DNA of 64,000 bases, from positions 496,001 through 560,000 of the forward strand of contig JAHCBC010000003.1 in the NCBI GenBank assembly GCA_019634595.1. Direction: 5' to 3'. This DNA comes from Akkermansiaceae bacterium (GTDB taxonomy: Bacteria > Verrucomicrobiota > Verrucomicrobiia > Verrucomicrobiales > Akkermansiaceae). Of the stretch, positions 26,078-34,715 are shown piece by piece. Within the stretch, counting starts at the first letter, position 1; every line of letters starts with the position of its first letter. A program made the translations under genes and the position numbers. Below the pieces are notes generated by a model. It had not been told where the DNA came from and did not search any database. It saw only the letters and a list, made by a program, of their open reading frames with translations.

Positions 26078-26093
26078 ACCCTCCTTACTTTTC

Positions 26094-26558
26094 TTACTCA
26101 AGCTGGGCCACCGCCATCGCCGCGATCCCTTCACGGCGGCCGATGAAGCCCATCAGCTCGTTGGTGGTGGCTTTCACCCCGACCCTTTCCGGCGGGATGC
26201 CGAGGGCTTCGCCGATGTTTTTCCGCATGGCTTCGCGGTGGGGCAGGACCTTGGGAGCCTCCGCGACCAGGCTGGAATCGACGTTGATGATGCGCAGCCC
26301 TTCCTCCGCCGCCAGATCGCGGCACTTTTCGAGGATCTTGAGGGAGGAAATCCCGGCGCAGGAGGGATCTCCGGGCGGAAAGTAGTAGCCGATGTCCGGC
26401 TTTCCCATCGCCCCCAGCACGGCATCCGCGATGGCATGGCTGAGGACGTCTGCATCCGAATGCCCGTCAAGCCCGTGGGTGTGCGGGATGGTGACACCGC
26501 CGAGAACAAGCGGGCGTCCTTCCGCGAACCGATGGACGTCGTATCCGATGCCGGTCAT
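26094..26558 (-). CDS. ispF: 2-C-methyl-D-erythritol 2,4-cyclodiphosphate synthase
   Basis: This enzyme cyclises CDP-ME 2-phosphate to MEcDP in the non-mevalonate isoprenoid pathway. The 154-residue size is normal for this homotrimeric enzyme. It begins GIGYDVHRF with the metal ligands Asp and His, followed by GHSDADVLSHAIADAVLGA (the third zinc ligand is the His in the LSHA segment) and DIGYYFPPGDP. The C-terminal signature is VGVKATTNELMGFIGRREGIAA. Its start lies two bases after the suhB stop, so it is the last gene of the coaB-suhB-ispF run. Confidence 0.95.
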   Translation of the reverse strand: MTGIGYDVHRFAEGRPLVLGGVTIPHTHGLDGHSDADVLSHAIADAVLGAMGKPDIGYYFPPGDPSCAGISSLKILEKCRDLAAEEGLRIINVDSSLVAEAPKVLPHREAMRKNIGEALGIPPERVGVKATTNELMGFIGRREGIAAMAVAQLE

Positions 26559-26560
26559 GA

Positions 26561-27307
26561 TCAGAGAATCTCCTGGATGGGGATACGTCCGTTGGTGGCG
26601 ACGATGGCCCAGGTGTCACTCTCGCCGTTGGAGACGAGATCGACCTTTCCGCCGGCGGTTTCCACCAGCAGCTTGCCTGCGGCGATGTCCCAGAGGGAAA
26701 TCCGCGACTCGACATAGGCGTCGAGGCGTCCGCTGGCGATGTAGGCCATGCCCAGCGCGGCGGAGCCCATCATCCGCATCTTCCGTGCCTTGAGCGATGC
26801 CTTGCGGAACCGCTCGATGCCCGTTTTCAGGGCTTCCTCGTCCTTGCCGCAACCGACGAACAGGATGGACTCCTCCAGACGCTCCCGCTTGCTCGCCTCG
26901 ATGGGCTTGCCATTGAGCATGGCCGGACCACCGCGCTCGACGGTCCACGTTTCGCCGACCATCGGATCATGGATGACGCCAACGGTGATCTCACCGGCGA
27001 CACGGAGGGCGATGGAGACGCAGAAGTGCGGGATGGCGTAGTAGTAGTTCACCGTGCCGTCGATGGGATCGACGATCCACTGGCGCTCCGAGTCCAGGTT
27101 GCCCGCGAGGCCTTCCTCGCCGTAGAGGGCATCCCCCGGGCGCTGTTCGAGGAGGATCTTGGTGATCAGTGTCTGGGATTCCTTGTCCAGGGCCAGCTTG
27201 ATGTCGTGGTGGGTCGCCTCATCGACGGCGGCTTCCACACCGAAATGTTCACGGAGCAGTTTGCCAGCCTCAAGGGCGGCATGGGTGGCGAGTTCGAGAT
27301 CAGTCAT
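26561..27307 (-). CDS. suhB: inositol monophosphatase family protein
   Basis: This 248-residue magnesium-dependent phosphatase of the IMPase/SuhB family has the metal-binding motifs LYGEEG, WIVDPIDGTVNYYYAIPHF (the DPIDGT signature) and, near the end, an LWDIAAGKLLVETAGGKV segment in place of the usual WDxAAG motif. Family members act on inositol phosphates or related substrates; SuhB also acts in rRNA antitermination. It is part of a minus-strand run with coaB and ispF, with gaps of 12 and 2 bases. Confidence 0.88.
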   Translation of the reverse strand: MTDLELATHAALEAGKLLREHFGVEAAVDEATHHDIKLALDKESQTLITKILLEQRPGDALYGEEGLAGNLDSERQWIVDPIDGTVNYYYAIPHFCVSIALRVAGEITVGVIHDPMVGETWTVERGGPAMLNGKPIEASKRERLEESILFVGCGKDEEALKTGIERFRKASLKARKMRMMGSAALGMAYIASGRLDAYVESRISLWDIAAGKLLVETAGGKVDLVSNGESDTWAIVATNGRIPIQEIL

Positions 27308-27319
27308 GTTTCGAAAATT

Positions 27320-27967
27320 TCAGGATGATTCCTTCGTGCGGTGGATCTCCAGGATCGCGTCCACCAGATCGTGCGCGATCTCGGTTTTCGGGGCGGACGA
27401 GATGAATTCGGTCCGGTCCGGATAGACCAGCACGACCTCGTTGCGGTCGGAGTCGAAGCCGTGGCCGGGCGAGGAAACGTCATTCCCGATGACCAGGTCA
27501 CAGCCTTTCCCCACCAGCTTCTTCCGGGCGTTTTCCTCCAAATTTTCCGTTTCCGCGGCGAACCCGACGAGGGTTCCGCCAAAGTTGAAGCCTTCCCTGG
27601 CGGAGCCGAGGATGTCGGGAGTCTTGACCAGTTCGATGGTCATCCGCTCGCCGTCCTTCTTGATCTTGTGGGATTCCGTGAGCACGGGCGTGTAGTCGGC
27701 GACAGCGGCGACGAAAACGGCGATGTCCATGCGCCCGATGTGCTGGGCGACCACCTCGTTCATCTCCGCCGCGGTGGTCACCGGGATGAAGTCCACGTAG
27801 TCCGGGACATCCAGCTCGGTGGGGCCTGAGACGAGCAGGACATGGTTGCCGGCATGGATGAAGGCATGCGCGAGCGCATAGCCCATCTTTCCGGACGAGC
27901 GGTTCGTCAGGAAACGGACAGGATCGATCGGCTCGCGGGTAGGGCCGGCGGTGATGAGCACGTTCAC
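27320..27967 (-). CDS. coaB: phosphopantothenate-cysteine ligase, CoaB domain alone
   Basis: This protein of about 215 residues matches only the C-terminal CoaB half of the usual bacterial CoaBC fusion, which joins cysteine to phosphopantothenate in coenzyme A synthesis. It begins NVLITAGPTREPIDPVRFLT then NRSSGKMGYALA, continues with FVAAVADYTP and the flexible Lys segment, and has GFAAETENL with KGCDLVIGND. GTG at 27967 is taken as start because it puts the conserved nucleotide-binding strand at the N-terminus; TTG at 28009 is the alternative. No CoaC domain is adjacent. Confidence 0.85.
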   Translation of the reverse strand: MNVLITAGPTREPIDPVRFLTNRSSGKMGYALAHAFIHAGNHVLLVSGPTELDVPDYVDFIPVTTAAEMNEVVAQHIGRMDIAVFVAAVADYTPVLTESHKIKKDGERMTIELVKTPDILGSAREGFNFGGTLVGFAAETENLEENARKKLVGKGCDLVIGNDVSSPGHGFDSDRNEVVLVYPDRTEFISSAPKTEIAHDLVDAILEIHRTKESS

Positions 27968-28062
27968 ATGGACAGTCTGGCCCCCATGGCGCGGCTGGCA
28001 AGCGGACAAACCGCCATCCTCGACAAATCCCCACCATTTGATGTAACCTGCGCGGCATCCCC

Positions 28063-29220
28063 ATGCCAGCCACCGCCAGCCGCCTGTCCGTCTTCACCGA
28101 GTCCGTGATCCGGGGGACGACCCGACTGGCGAACCTCCACGGGGCGATCAACCTGTCACAGGGATTCCCCGACTTCGATCCGCCGGAAGAACTGCTCAAA
28201 GCACTGGAGACGGCGACCCGCGGCCCGCACCACCAATACGCCGTGACCTGGGGTGCACCCCGGTTCCGCGAGGCGCTGGCACAGAAGATCCACCGCTTCA
28301 CGGGCATGACGGTGGAGCCGGACCGCCACCTGGTCGTCACCTGCGGTAGCACCGAGGCGATGATGGTGGCGATGATGACGGCCTGCAACCCGGGCGACAA
28401 AGTCATCGTCTTCTCCCCTTTCTACGAAAACTACGCCGCGGACGCGATCCTGTCCGGTGCGGAGCCGATCTACGTCCCGCTCCATCCACCCTACTTCAAC
28501 TACGACTCGAAGGAGCTGGCCGCCGCCTTCGCCCAGAACCCGAAGGCGATCATCGTCTGCAACCCGTCCAACCCCACCGGCAAGGTCTTCACCCACTCCG
28601 AGCTGATGGAGATCCTCCATTTCGCGGAGCGGCACGATGCGTTCGTCATCACGGACGAGCCATACGAACACATCGTCTATGAACCGGAAGTGCACACCTA
28701 CTTCGCGGCGCTGCCCGGTGCGGCGGAGCGGACGATCACCTGCAACTCGCTGTCGAAAACCTACTCCATCACCGGCTGGCGGCTGGGCTATGTGCATGCC
28801 GCTCCAGAGGTCATCACCCAAGCGAAGAAGGTCCATGATTTCCTGACGGTGGGTGCCGCAGCCCCGCTGCAGGAGGCGGCCGTGGCCGGACTGGAGCTGC
28901 CCGACAGCTACTATACCGGCCTGCGGGATCTCTACACGGCGAAACGGGACATCTTCCTGGACTACCTCCGCCGCACCGGCCTGGCATTCACCGAGCCGCA
29001 GGGAGCCTACTATGTGCTGGTGGACATTTCCCCCCTCGGGTTCAAGAACGACACGGAGGCGTCCGAGTGGTTCATCAAGGAGATCGGCGTGGCCGGAGTG
29101 GCGGGGTCGAGCTTTTTCCGGGAGCCGGTGAACCACCTGCTCCGGTTCCACTTTGCAAAGAACGAGTCAACGCTGCATGCCGCAGGGGAGAAGCTGCTGC
29201 AGGTCCGATCACGGCGTTGA
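28063..29220 (+). CDS. PLP-dependent aminotransferase, class I fold
   Basis: This 385-residue cytosolic transaminase has the PLP-binding segment CNSLSKTYSITGWRLGYVH, where the Lys in SLSK forms the Schiff base. NPSNPTGKVF, ITDEPYEHIVYE and the N-terminal LSQGFPDFDPPEEL are also present. This set is typical of the kynurenine/methionine aminotransferase branch (YbdL-type), which shares the GFPDFDP motif. The exact substrate cannot be fixed from sequence. It is divergent from coaB and followed 28 bases later by a porin gene on the same strand. Confidence 0.88.
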   Translation: MPATASRLSVFTESVIRGTTRLANLHGAINLSQGFPDFDPPEELLKALETATRGPHHQYAVTWGAPRFREALAQKIHRFTGMTVEPDRHLVVTCGSTEAMMVAMMTACNPGDKVIVFSPFYENYAADAILSGAEPIYVPLHPPYFNYDSKELAAAFAQNPKAIIVCNPSNPTGKVFTHSELMEILHFAERHDAFVITDEPYEHIVYEPEVHTYFAALPGAAERTITCNSLSKTYSITGWRLGYVHAAPEVITQAKKVHDFLTVGAAAPLQEAAVAGLELPDSYYTGLRDLYTAKRDIFLDYLRRTGLAFTEPQGAYYVLVDISPLGFKNDTEASEWFIKEIGVAGVAGSSFFREPVNHLLRFHFAKNESTLHAAGEKLLQVRSRR

Positions 29221-29248
29221 CCGATTTTCCCGCCGTCCCCCTTCGGCC

Positions 29249-30400
29249 ATGAAATACCTCCTTCCCCTGCTCCTGCTCCAGGCGGCCACCGCCGCGGAGA
29301 CACTGGAGGAACTGTGGAAGCTCCCGCTGCTTTACAAGAACACGTCCCATGACGGGTTCCGGGAATTTACCCTGGCGGGAAATTTCCAGTGGAACTGGGC
29401 GGAGGGCGACAGCGACCGCGGATCCTTCGGCTCCCGCGACCGCACGGACGAAAGCACTTGGGACGGCATCGAGGTGCGGCGGATGGACGTCGGCTTCCGT
29501 GCCCAGTATTCGGACGAGTGGCGGCTGCAGGTGAAATTCAACGTCAACCCGGAAGGACGGCTGGACCCCAGCTATGACGATTCCTTCGGCCACGGCTGGT
29601 ACCGGGACATCCAGCAGTTCTCGCTGGTCTATACTTATTCCCCGGCATTCCACATGGGCATCGGCAAGATCACGCCGAAGTTCTTCAGCGCGGAGTATTA
29701 CCAATCGTCCACGGATCTCATCGTCTTCGAGCGCAGCCTGCTGGTGGACGCGCTGGTGCCGCGGGAGATCACGGGCATCTGGGCGAGCGGCTCCCGCGAC
29801 AACCGCCTCTACGCGCTGGCGGTGTATGCCGGCGACCACCAGGCGGAGTTCACGGAATTCGATGCCGGGGTGATCGTCCAGTTCAGCTTCGCCTATGACT
29901 TCGGTCGCTATCTGGACGTGGACCGTGCGATCGTGAAGTTCGATCACCAGTTCAGCGACAGCACGAAAAACTCGGCGGGAGCGGGCCGGTTCAAGCATGC
30001 GGACTCCATCAATATCCTGATCCAGAAAGACAGGTGGAGCCTTTACACGGATCTGCTCGCGGGGATGGGGCATGAAGGCCAGGGAGACGTCATCGGCTTC
30101 ACACTGACGCCTTCCTACCGTCTCACCGACAAGCTGGAGATGGTGTTCCGCTACCAGCACGCGAACGGCGAGGACGACGCGCTGCAACTGCTCTCCCGCT
30201 ATGAGCGGCTGGCTCCGGATCTGACGGATGGCGGCAGGGGTTCCTCATTCGACGCGGCGTATCTCGGCCTCAACTACTATGTGCACGGCCACAAGCTGAA
30301 GGTGATGGCCGGGACGGAATACCAGTCGATGGATGGCGGCGGGGATGGCGGGGACTATGAGGGATTCACGACGTTGGTCGGGCTGCGGCTTTCTTTCTAG
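29249..30400 (+). CDS. outer-membrane porin, phosphate-selective porin (OprO/OprP)-like
   Basis: This 383-residue protein has a short signal peptide (MKYLLPLLLLQAATAA) and alternating aromatic and polar beta strands typical of an outer-membrane barrel. It ends in the aromatic LVGLRLSF, with terminal Phe as required for barrel assembly. The pattern of DVGFRAQYSDEWRLQVKFN followed by GIGKITPKFFSAEYYQSS matches the phosphate-selective porin family, in which many members have unknown solutes. It follows the aminotransferase closely and may be co-transcribed, though a link in function is not clear. Confidence 0.75.
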   Translation: MKYLLPLLLLQAATAAETLEELWKLPLLYKNTSHDGFREFTLAGNFQWNWAEGDSDRGSFGSRDRTDESTWDGIEVRRMDVGFRAQYSDEWRLQVKFNVNPEGRLDPSYDDSFGHGWYRDIQQFSLVYTYSPAFHMGIGKITPKFFSAEYYQSSTDLIVFERSLLVDALVPREITGIWASGSRDNRLYALAVYAGDHQAEFTEFDAGVIVQFSFAYDFGRYLDVDRAIVKFDHQFSDSTKNSAGAGRFKHADSINILIQKDRWSLYTDLLAGMGHEGQGDVIGFTLTPSYRLTDKLEMVFRYQHANGEDDALQLLSRYERLAPDLTDGGRGSSFDAAYLGLNYYVHGHKLKVMAGTEYQSMDGGGDGGDYEGFTTLVGLRLSF

Positions 30401-30487
30401 GTCCTTTGTGAGACAGGCGGGTTGAAAATCTTCTCTCATCGAAGGTGCGCAAATTGAACCAAGTAGGTTCCGAGCACTCCACGCGGA

Positions 30488-31363
30488 TCATTTCCGTTTC
30501 ATGTCCTGGCGGAGCAATCCGAGAAACCTGGCCAGCGCGGGATTCGTGTCTCCCGCATGCCATACGGCACCGACTTTCCATGCGGCGTCCTTTTCCTTCA
30601 AGCGGTGGAGCCGCACGCCTTCCAGACGGCTGTTCCAGAATGACTCCGGGATGACGGCGACACCCAGACCGGCACGAACGAGGGCCATGGCGGTGGGCAG
30701 CTCCGGGACCTGCTGCACCACCTTCGGGTGGAAACCGTGTTTCCCGCACATGGCCAGCACGTGGTGATGGAATCCCGGGGCGCGCTTCTCCGAAAGCGCC
30801 ACGAACGGCTCGTCCCTGCAATCCGCCAAGCCGGCATCCGCAGGCAAGTGGGAGAGGGAGGAAGAAACCAGCGCCAGCCGGTCCACGACCACCGGCAGGC
30901 TGTGGAAATGTTTCGGCACGGGGAGGCGCATGAAACCGATGTCCACCACCCGCGCATTCAGCCCGTCCATCTGTTCCGCCGTGGACATGTCACGCAGGCT
31001 GACCTCGATGCCGGGGGCGACCTGCCGGAGTTTCACGATCAGCCGTGGCACCAGCTCGAAGGTGGGAAAGCCGAAGCCGATGCTGAGGCGCCCCGTCTCC
31101 CCGATGGCCGCGCGTTTCCCGCGGTCCATCAGCTCATCGAACGAGCGGACGGTCACCCGCGCCTCCTGCAGGAACCGCTCCCCGAAGCTGCTGAGCTTCG
31201 TCCCCTGCTTGTTCCGCTCGAACAATGGGGAACCCAGCTCCTCCTCCATCCGCCGGATCTGCTTGGTGAGGGCGGGCTGGCTCAGGTTCATGAGCCGCGC
31301 GGCGCGGCTGAAATGGAGTTGCTCACCCAGCAGCACGAAGGATCTCAGTTCACGGATGTCCAT
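30488..31363 (-). CDS. LysR-family transcriptional regulator
   Basis: This 291-residue protein has the standard N-terminal winged helix: DIRELRSFVLLGEQLHFSRAA, then LNLSQPALTKQIRRMEEELG and LFERNKQGTKLSSFGERFL. The linker helix and a two-lobed effector domain follow. Effector-domain landmarks are GRLSIGFGFPTFELVPRL and ALVRAGLGVAVIPE. A perfect 15-bp palindrome overlaps its start codon. It is divergent from the MFS-HAD operon, the usual arrangement for a LysR regulator and its target. Ligand unknown. Confidence 0.9.
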   Translation of the reverse strand: MDIRELRSFVLLGEQLHFSRAARLMNLSQPALTKQIRRMEEELGSPLFERNKQGTKLSSFGERFLQEARVTVRSFDELMDRGKRAAIGETGRLSIGFGFPTFELVPRLIVKLRQVAPGIEVSLRDMSTAEQMDGLNARVVDIGFMRLPVPKHFHSLPVVVDRLALVSSSLSHLPADAGLADCRDEPFVALSEKRAPGFHHHVLAMCGKHGFHPKVVQQVPELPTAMALVRAGLGVAVIPESFWNSRLEGVRLHRLKEKDAAWKVGAVWHAGDTNPALARFLGLLRQDMKRK

Positions 31364-31376
31364 AACCTGCGGTTAT
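31362..31376. promoter_or_regulatory. candidate LysR operator, perfect palindrome
   Basis: ATAACC-TGC-GGTTAT is a perfect inverted repeat with the T-N11-A core (T at 31363, A at 31375) typical of LysR-type sites. It overlaps the LysR ATG (31361-31363) and lies about 57 bp upstream of the MFS start, suited to both autoregulation and control of the transporter. Confidence 0.6.
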
Positions 31377-31433
31377 CACACTAATGAATTCATACCATTG
31401 GAAGAATTTTCACGGAAATGGAATCCTACGGGC

Positions 31434-32648
31434 ATGCCACCACCCGTTGCGGAAGCCACCGATCTCCGGTTCGACGAAATCAGCACCGTCGTCGGCAAGC
31501 CGCGGAATCCCCGGCTGGCGGCGTCCCTCTACTTTCTCACCGATGGCATGGTGTTCGGGACGTGGGCGGCGCTGATCCCCTCCTTCAAGGCGAAGTTCGG
31601 GCTGTCCGAAGCGGAGCTGAGCGTGGTGCTGCTGGCCATCGCCGCCGGGGCCATTTTCTCGATGCCCGCGACAGGACGCACGGTCGCCCGCCATGGCAGC
31701 CGGGCGAACCTCCGGATTTACGCGCCCGCGTTCTGCGTGTCACTGGCGCTGCTGGTGCTCAGCCCGCACTTCACGCTGTTCATCGCCGCCGCCTTTCTCT
31801 TCGGCGCGGTGAAGGGTGCCTTCAACGTGTCGGTGAATTCCCAAGCCATCGCGATCGAGAATGCGGCGAAGAAGCCGATCATTTCATCCTTCCACGCGCT
31901 GTGGAGCCTGGGTGGCATGTCCGCCGCGCTGGTGGTGGGTGCGGCCCTGAAAGCCGGGCTGTCCCCTGCCTCGATCGCCATCGGCATCGCGGTGGTGTTG
32001 CTGGCGGTGGTGACCGCGTTCCATCCGCAACTGCTGGGCGGGGATGCGACGCCGAAAGCCGCCGCGAAAGGAAAGTTCCGCTTTCCCGATGGGAAGCTGC
32101 TGCGCATCGGCATCGTCACCTTCATGGTATTGTTCGCGGAAGGGGTGATGATGGACTGGAGCGTGGTCTATGCGCGCACCATCTCCGGAGCGGAGGCCTG
32201 GCTGGCTCCGGTGGCCTATGGCGTTTTCTCCGGTTGCATGGCGCTCGGACGACTGTTCGGCGGCGCGCTGATCTCCAGGCTGGGACCTTCCGGCATGCTG
32301 ACGGTGGGCGGCATCTTCACGACCGCCGGTCTGGCCGTCGTCACCGGCATCCATCATTGGCCGGCCACCTTCGTCGGCCTGGCGCTCGCCGGCTTCGGCC
32401 TCGCGAATCTGGTGCCGATCCTGTTCGGTGCGGGTGGACGCGCGCATGAAGGCGGCGCGGGAAATGGCATCGCCACCATCTCCATCATGGGATACTTTGG
32501 ATTCCTCATCGGACCACCCCTCATCGGCAGCATCAGCCACCAGGCGGGGCTGCCGGCGGCCTTCGCGCTGGTGATGGCCTTCGCGTTCTTCATCGCCGCA
32601 TTCGGAAACCGCTTCCTCGGCGAAACCATCACCCGCAAAGCATCATGA
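31434..32648 (+). CDS. major facilitator superfamily transporter (YbjJ-like)
   Basis: This 404-residue inner-membrane transporter has twelve hydrophobic segments. Near the start FLTDGMVFGTWAALIPSFKAKFGLSEAELSVVLLAIA and, later, SSFHALWSLGGMSAALV are typical of the YbjJ/fucose-permease-like branch, whose members export or import sugars or sugar derivatives. ATG at 31434 is used; the frame stays open far upstream but antisense to the LysR gene. Its stop overlaps the start of the HAD phosphatase (ATGA at 32645-32648). A regulatory palindrome lies upstream. Confidence 0.85.
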   Translation: MPPPVAEATDLRFDEISTVVGKPRNPRLAASLYFLTDGMVFGTWAALIPSFKAKFGLSEAELSVVLLAIAAGAIFSMPATGRTVARHGSRANLRIYAPAFCVSLALLVLSPHFTLFIAAAFLFGAVKGAFNVSVNSQAIAIENAAKKPIISSFHALWSLGGMSAALVVGAALKAGLSPASIAIGIAVVLLAVVTAFHPQLLGGDATPKAAAKGKFRFPDGKLLRIGIVTFMVLFAEGVMMDWSVVYARTISGAEAWLAPVAYGVFSGCMALGRLFGGALISRLGPSGMLTVGGIFTTAGLAVVTGIHHWPATFVGLALAGFGLANLVPILFGAGGRAHEGGAGNGIATISIMGYFGFLIGPPLIGSISHQAGLPAAFALVMAFAFFIAAFGNRFLGETITRKAS

Positions 32649-33313
32649 CCACTCCCCGCGACGCCCTCCGGAATGCCCGTGGCATCCTCTTCGACATGGA
32701 TGGGGTTCTGATCGACTCCGAGCCGACCCATGAGAAGGCGATCATCGCTCTGTCCCGGGAGCTGGGCGACGAACTGACCGACCACGCGACCATCCAGTCC
32801 TTCAAAGGCGCGCCGGAGAAGTTCATGGCGAAGCGGCTGATGGAGATCTACCCGGAACAGACGCGGACTTCGCCGGAACTCATCGCCCGCAAGGTGGAAC
32901 TCTACGCCGCCCTTTTCACGGAACACGTGACGCTCATCCCGCAGGCCATCGATTTCCTGAAGGCATCCCGGGCGGCGGGACGGCTGCATGGCCTGACCAC
33001 CTCCGCATCCCGCGCGACGCAGAGGTTGTCTTTCGAGACCTTCGGCTTCGGCCAATACTTCGACACCATCATCACCGGTGAGGACATCACGAAAGGGAAA
33101 CCGGATCCGGAACCGTTTCTCCTGACCGCGGAGAAGCTGGGGCTTGATCCCGCGGAGTGCATCGTCATCGAGGACTCCATCAACGGCGTGCGCTCCGGCC
33201 ACGCGGCGGGCTGCACGGTCATCGCGCTGACCACGACTTTCCCGCGCGAAGCCCTGTTCGAAGCGGGTGCCGATCATGTGATCGACTCCTACTCCGAGCT
33301 GCTGGAGGCCTGA
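32645..33313 (+). CDS. HAD-family sugar phosphatase or beta-phosphoglucomutase-like protein
   Basis: This 222-residue haloacid dehalogenase-superfamily enzyme has motif I FDMDGVLIDSEP (nucleophile and acid Asp), motif II LTTSAS (T/S), motif III GKPDPEPFL with the conserved Lys, and motif IV VIEDSINGV. The C1-type helical cap lies between motifs I and II. Such proteins hydrolyse or isomerise phosphosugars. The four-base overlap with the MFS gene suggests that it acts on what the transporter brings in, or removes a toxic phosphorylated product. A short GC hairpin follows the stop (33341-33356). Confidence 0.86.
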   Translation: MTTPRDALRNARGILFDMDGVLIDSEPTHEKAIIALSRELGDELTDHATIQSFKGAPEKFMAKRLMEIYPEQTRTSPELIARKVELYAALFTEHVTLIPQAIDFLKASRAAGRLHGLTTSASRATQRLSFETFGFGQYFDTIITGEDITKGKPDPEPFLLTAEKLGLDPAECIVIEDSINGVRSGHAAGCTVIALTTTFPREALFEAGADHVIDSYSELLEA

Positions 33314-33371
33314 TGCCTGATCAGATTCAGTCCAATGCCTGCGGGCGCGTGCCCGCGGAAGAGCTATCCGA

Positions 33372-33539
33372 GGCAGGGACCGCATTCCATGCGGTCCGGC
33401 GGGGAAAGCAGCCGCCCATCCCCTGATCCCATCCTGCCACAGGATGCGACCAGACATCTACGAAGATGGCCGTAGCAACCCGGCACCGGGGGACTTTTCC
33501 GCCGTCCCCAACCGGACCGCATGGAATGCGGTCCCTGCC
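33372..33539. repeat. REPIN-like element 1: two oppositely oriented 28-bp palindromic units
   Basis: A 28-bp unit at 33372-33399 reappears as its exact reverse complement at 33512-33539. Each unit contains a hairpin (stem GGACCGCA/TGCGGTCC, loop TTCCA or its complement). The 112-bp centre between them has no gene. This is the layout of REPINs (inverted REP doublets), which are moved by RAYT-type transposases. No RAYT gene is in the window. It lies between the HAD and aldo-keto reductase genes, so it may also end transcripts. Confidence 0.65.
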
Positions 33540-33556
33540 CCCAAAGGCATGATGCT

Positions 33557-34588
33557 TCAGACCGGGAACGGGTTCCGCTCCGCGAATCCCTGCTGGTGGA
33601 AATAAGGATAGGCGAAGGGGCGCTTGCTGGCTTCATCCAGCTTCGCGACCTGTTCCTTCGTGAGGTTCCAGCCGACCGCGCCGAGGTTCTGCTTCAGTTG
33701 TTCCTCATTCCGCGCGCCGATGATCACGCTGGAAACCGTGGGCCGCTGGAGCAGCCAGTTCAGCGCCACCTGGGGCACGGATTTCCCGGTTTCCTCCGCC
33801 ACCTCATCCAGCGCGTCCACCACCTGATAGAGAAATTCATCCTCCACCTGCGGCCCCGCATCCACGACGGTCTGCGAGTTCAGACGGCTGCCCTCCGGCA
33901 GTGGCGCACCGCGGCGGATCTTTCCGGTGAGGCGTCCCCAACCAAGCGGACTCCACACCATCGCGCCGACCTTCTGGTCCAGGCCCAGCGGCATCAGTTC
34001 CCACTCATAGTCACGGCCGATGAGCGAGTAGTACGCCTGGTGCGCGACATAGCGGGTCCAGCCGTAGCGGTCCGCCACCGCCAGCGACTTCATGAGGTGC
34101 CAACCGGAGAAATTCGAGACACCCAGGTAGCGGATCTTTCCGGCTTTCACGAAGCCATCCAGGGTGGAAAGCGCTTCCTCAACGGGGGTCTTCGCGTCGA
34201 ACCCGTGGAGCTGGAAAAGGTCGATGTAGTCCGTCTGCAGACGCTTCAATGAAGCGTCGATGGTGCGGGTGAGATGGTGACGGGAGGAGCCGACGTTGTT
34301 CGCCCCGTTATCGAAACGGAAGGTGGCCTTGGTCGAAATGAGCACCTGGTCACGGCGGCCCTTGAGAGCTTCGCCTAGGATGGATTCGGAATCCCCCTTG
34401 GAATAAACGTCCGCGGTATCGAACATGTTGAGGCCCGCCTCCAGGCAGATGTCCACCAACCGGGTGGCCTCCTTCACATCGGACGAACCCCATGCTTTGA
34501 AGAACTCCGTGGTTCCTCCGAACGTCCCCGCACCGAAGGTCAGGGCAGGCACCATCAATCCTGATCCACCAAGTTGTCTGTATTCCAT
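33557..34588 (-). CDS. aldo/keto reductase
   Basis: This 343-residue NADPH-dependent oxidoreductase has a TIM-barrel fold. The catalytic tetrad is visible: Asp and Tyr in MFDTADVYSKGDSE, Lys in LISTKATF, and His in LFQLHGFD. The cofactor-binding region ends with GARNEEQLKQNL. The family most like it is the AKR7/11 or YajO type acting on small aldehydes and ketones. ATG at 34588 gives MEYRQLGGSGL, the usual family N-terminus. It is transcribed towards the REPIN-like element. Confidence 0.9.
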   Translation of the reverse strand: MEYRQLGGSGLMVPALTFGAGTFGGTTEFFKAWGSSDVKEATRLVDICLEAGLNMFDTADVYSKGDSESILGEALKGRRDQVLISTKATFRFDNGANNVGSSRHHLTRTIDASLKRLQTDYIDLFQLHGFDAKTPVEEALSTLDGFVKAGKIRYLGVSNFSGWHLMKSLAVADRYGWTRYVAHQAYYSLIGRDYEWELMPLGLDQKVGAMVWSPLGWGRLTGKIRRGAPLPEGSRLNSQTVVDAGPQVEDEFLYQVVDALDEVAEETGKSVPQVALNWLLQRPTVSSVIIGARNEEQLKQNLGAVGWNLTKEQVAKLDEASKRPFAYPYFHQQGFAERNPFPV

Positions 34589-34715
34589 AGTTCGATGATT
34601 ATGGAACAAGGTGGCACCCTGTCAAAAGATGATTCCGGGCCGTGGGCGGCGGAGGACCATTTCCAAAGCGGGGTTTGACCTGCACTGCCGTTGCCTCATA
34701 CTCTGACGTCCGCCC

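Noticed and set aside
33400..33511. A possible small gene or transposase remnant in the centre of REPIN-like element 1.
   Set aside because: No open frame with a recognisable motif was found between the arms, so it is treated as a spacer.
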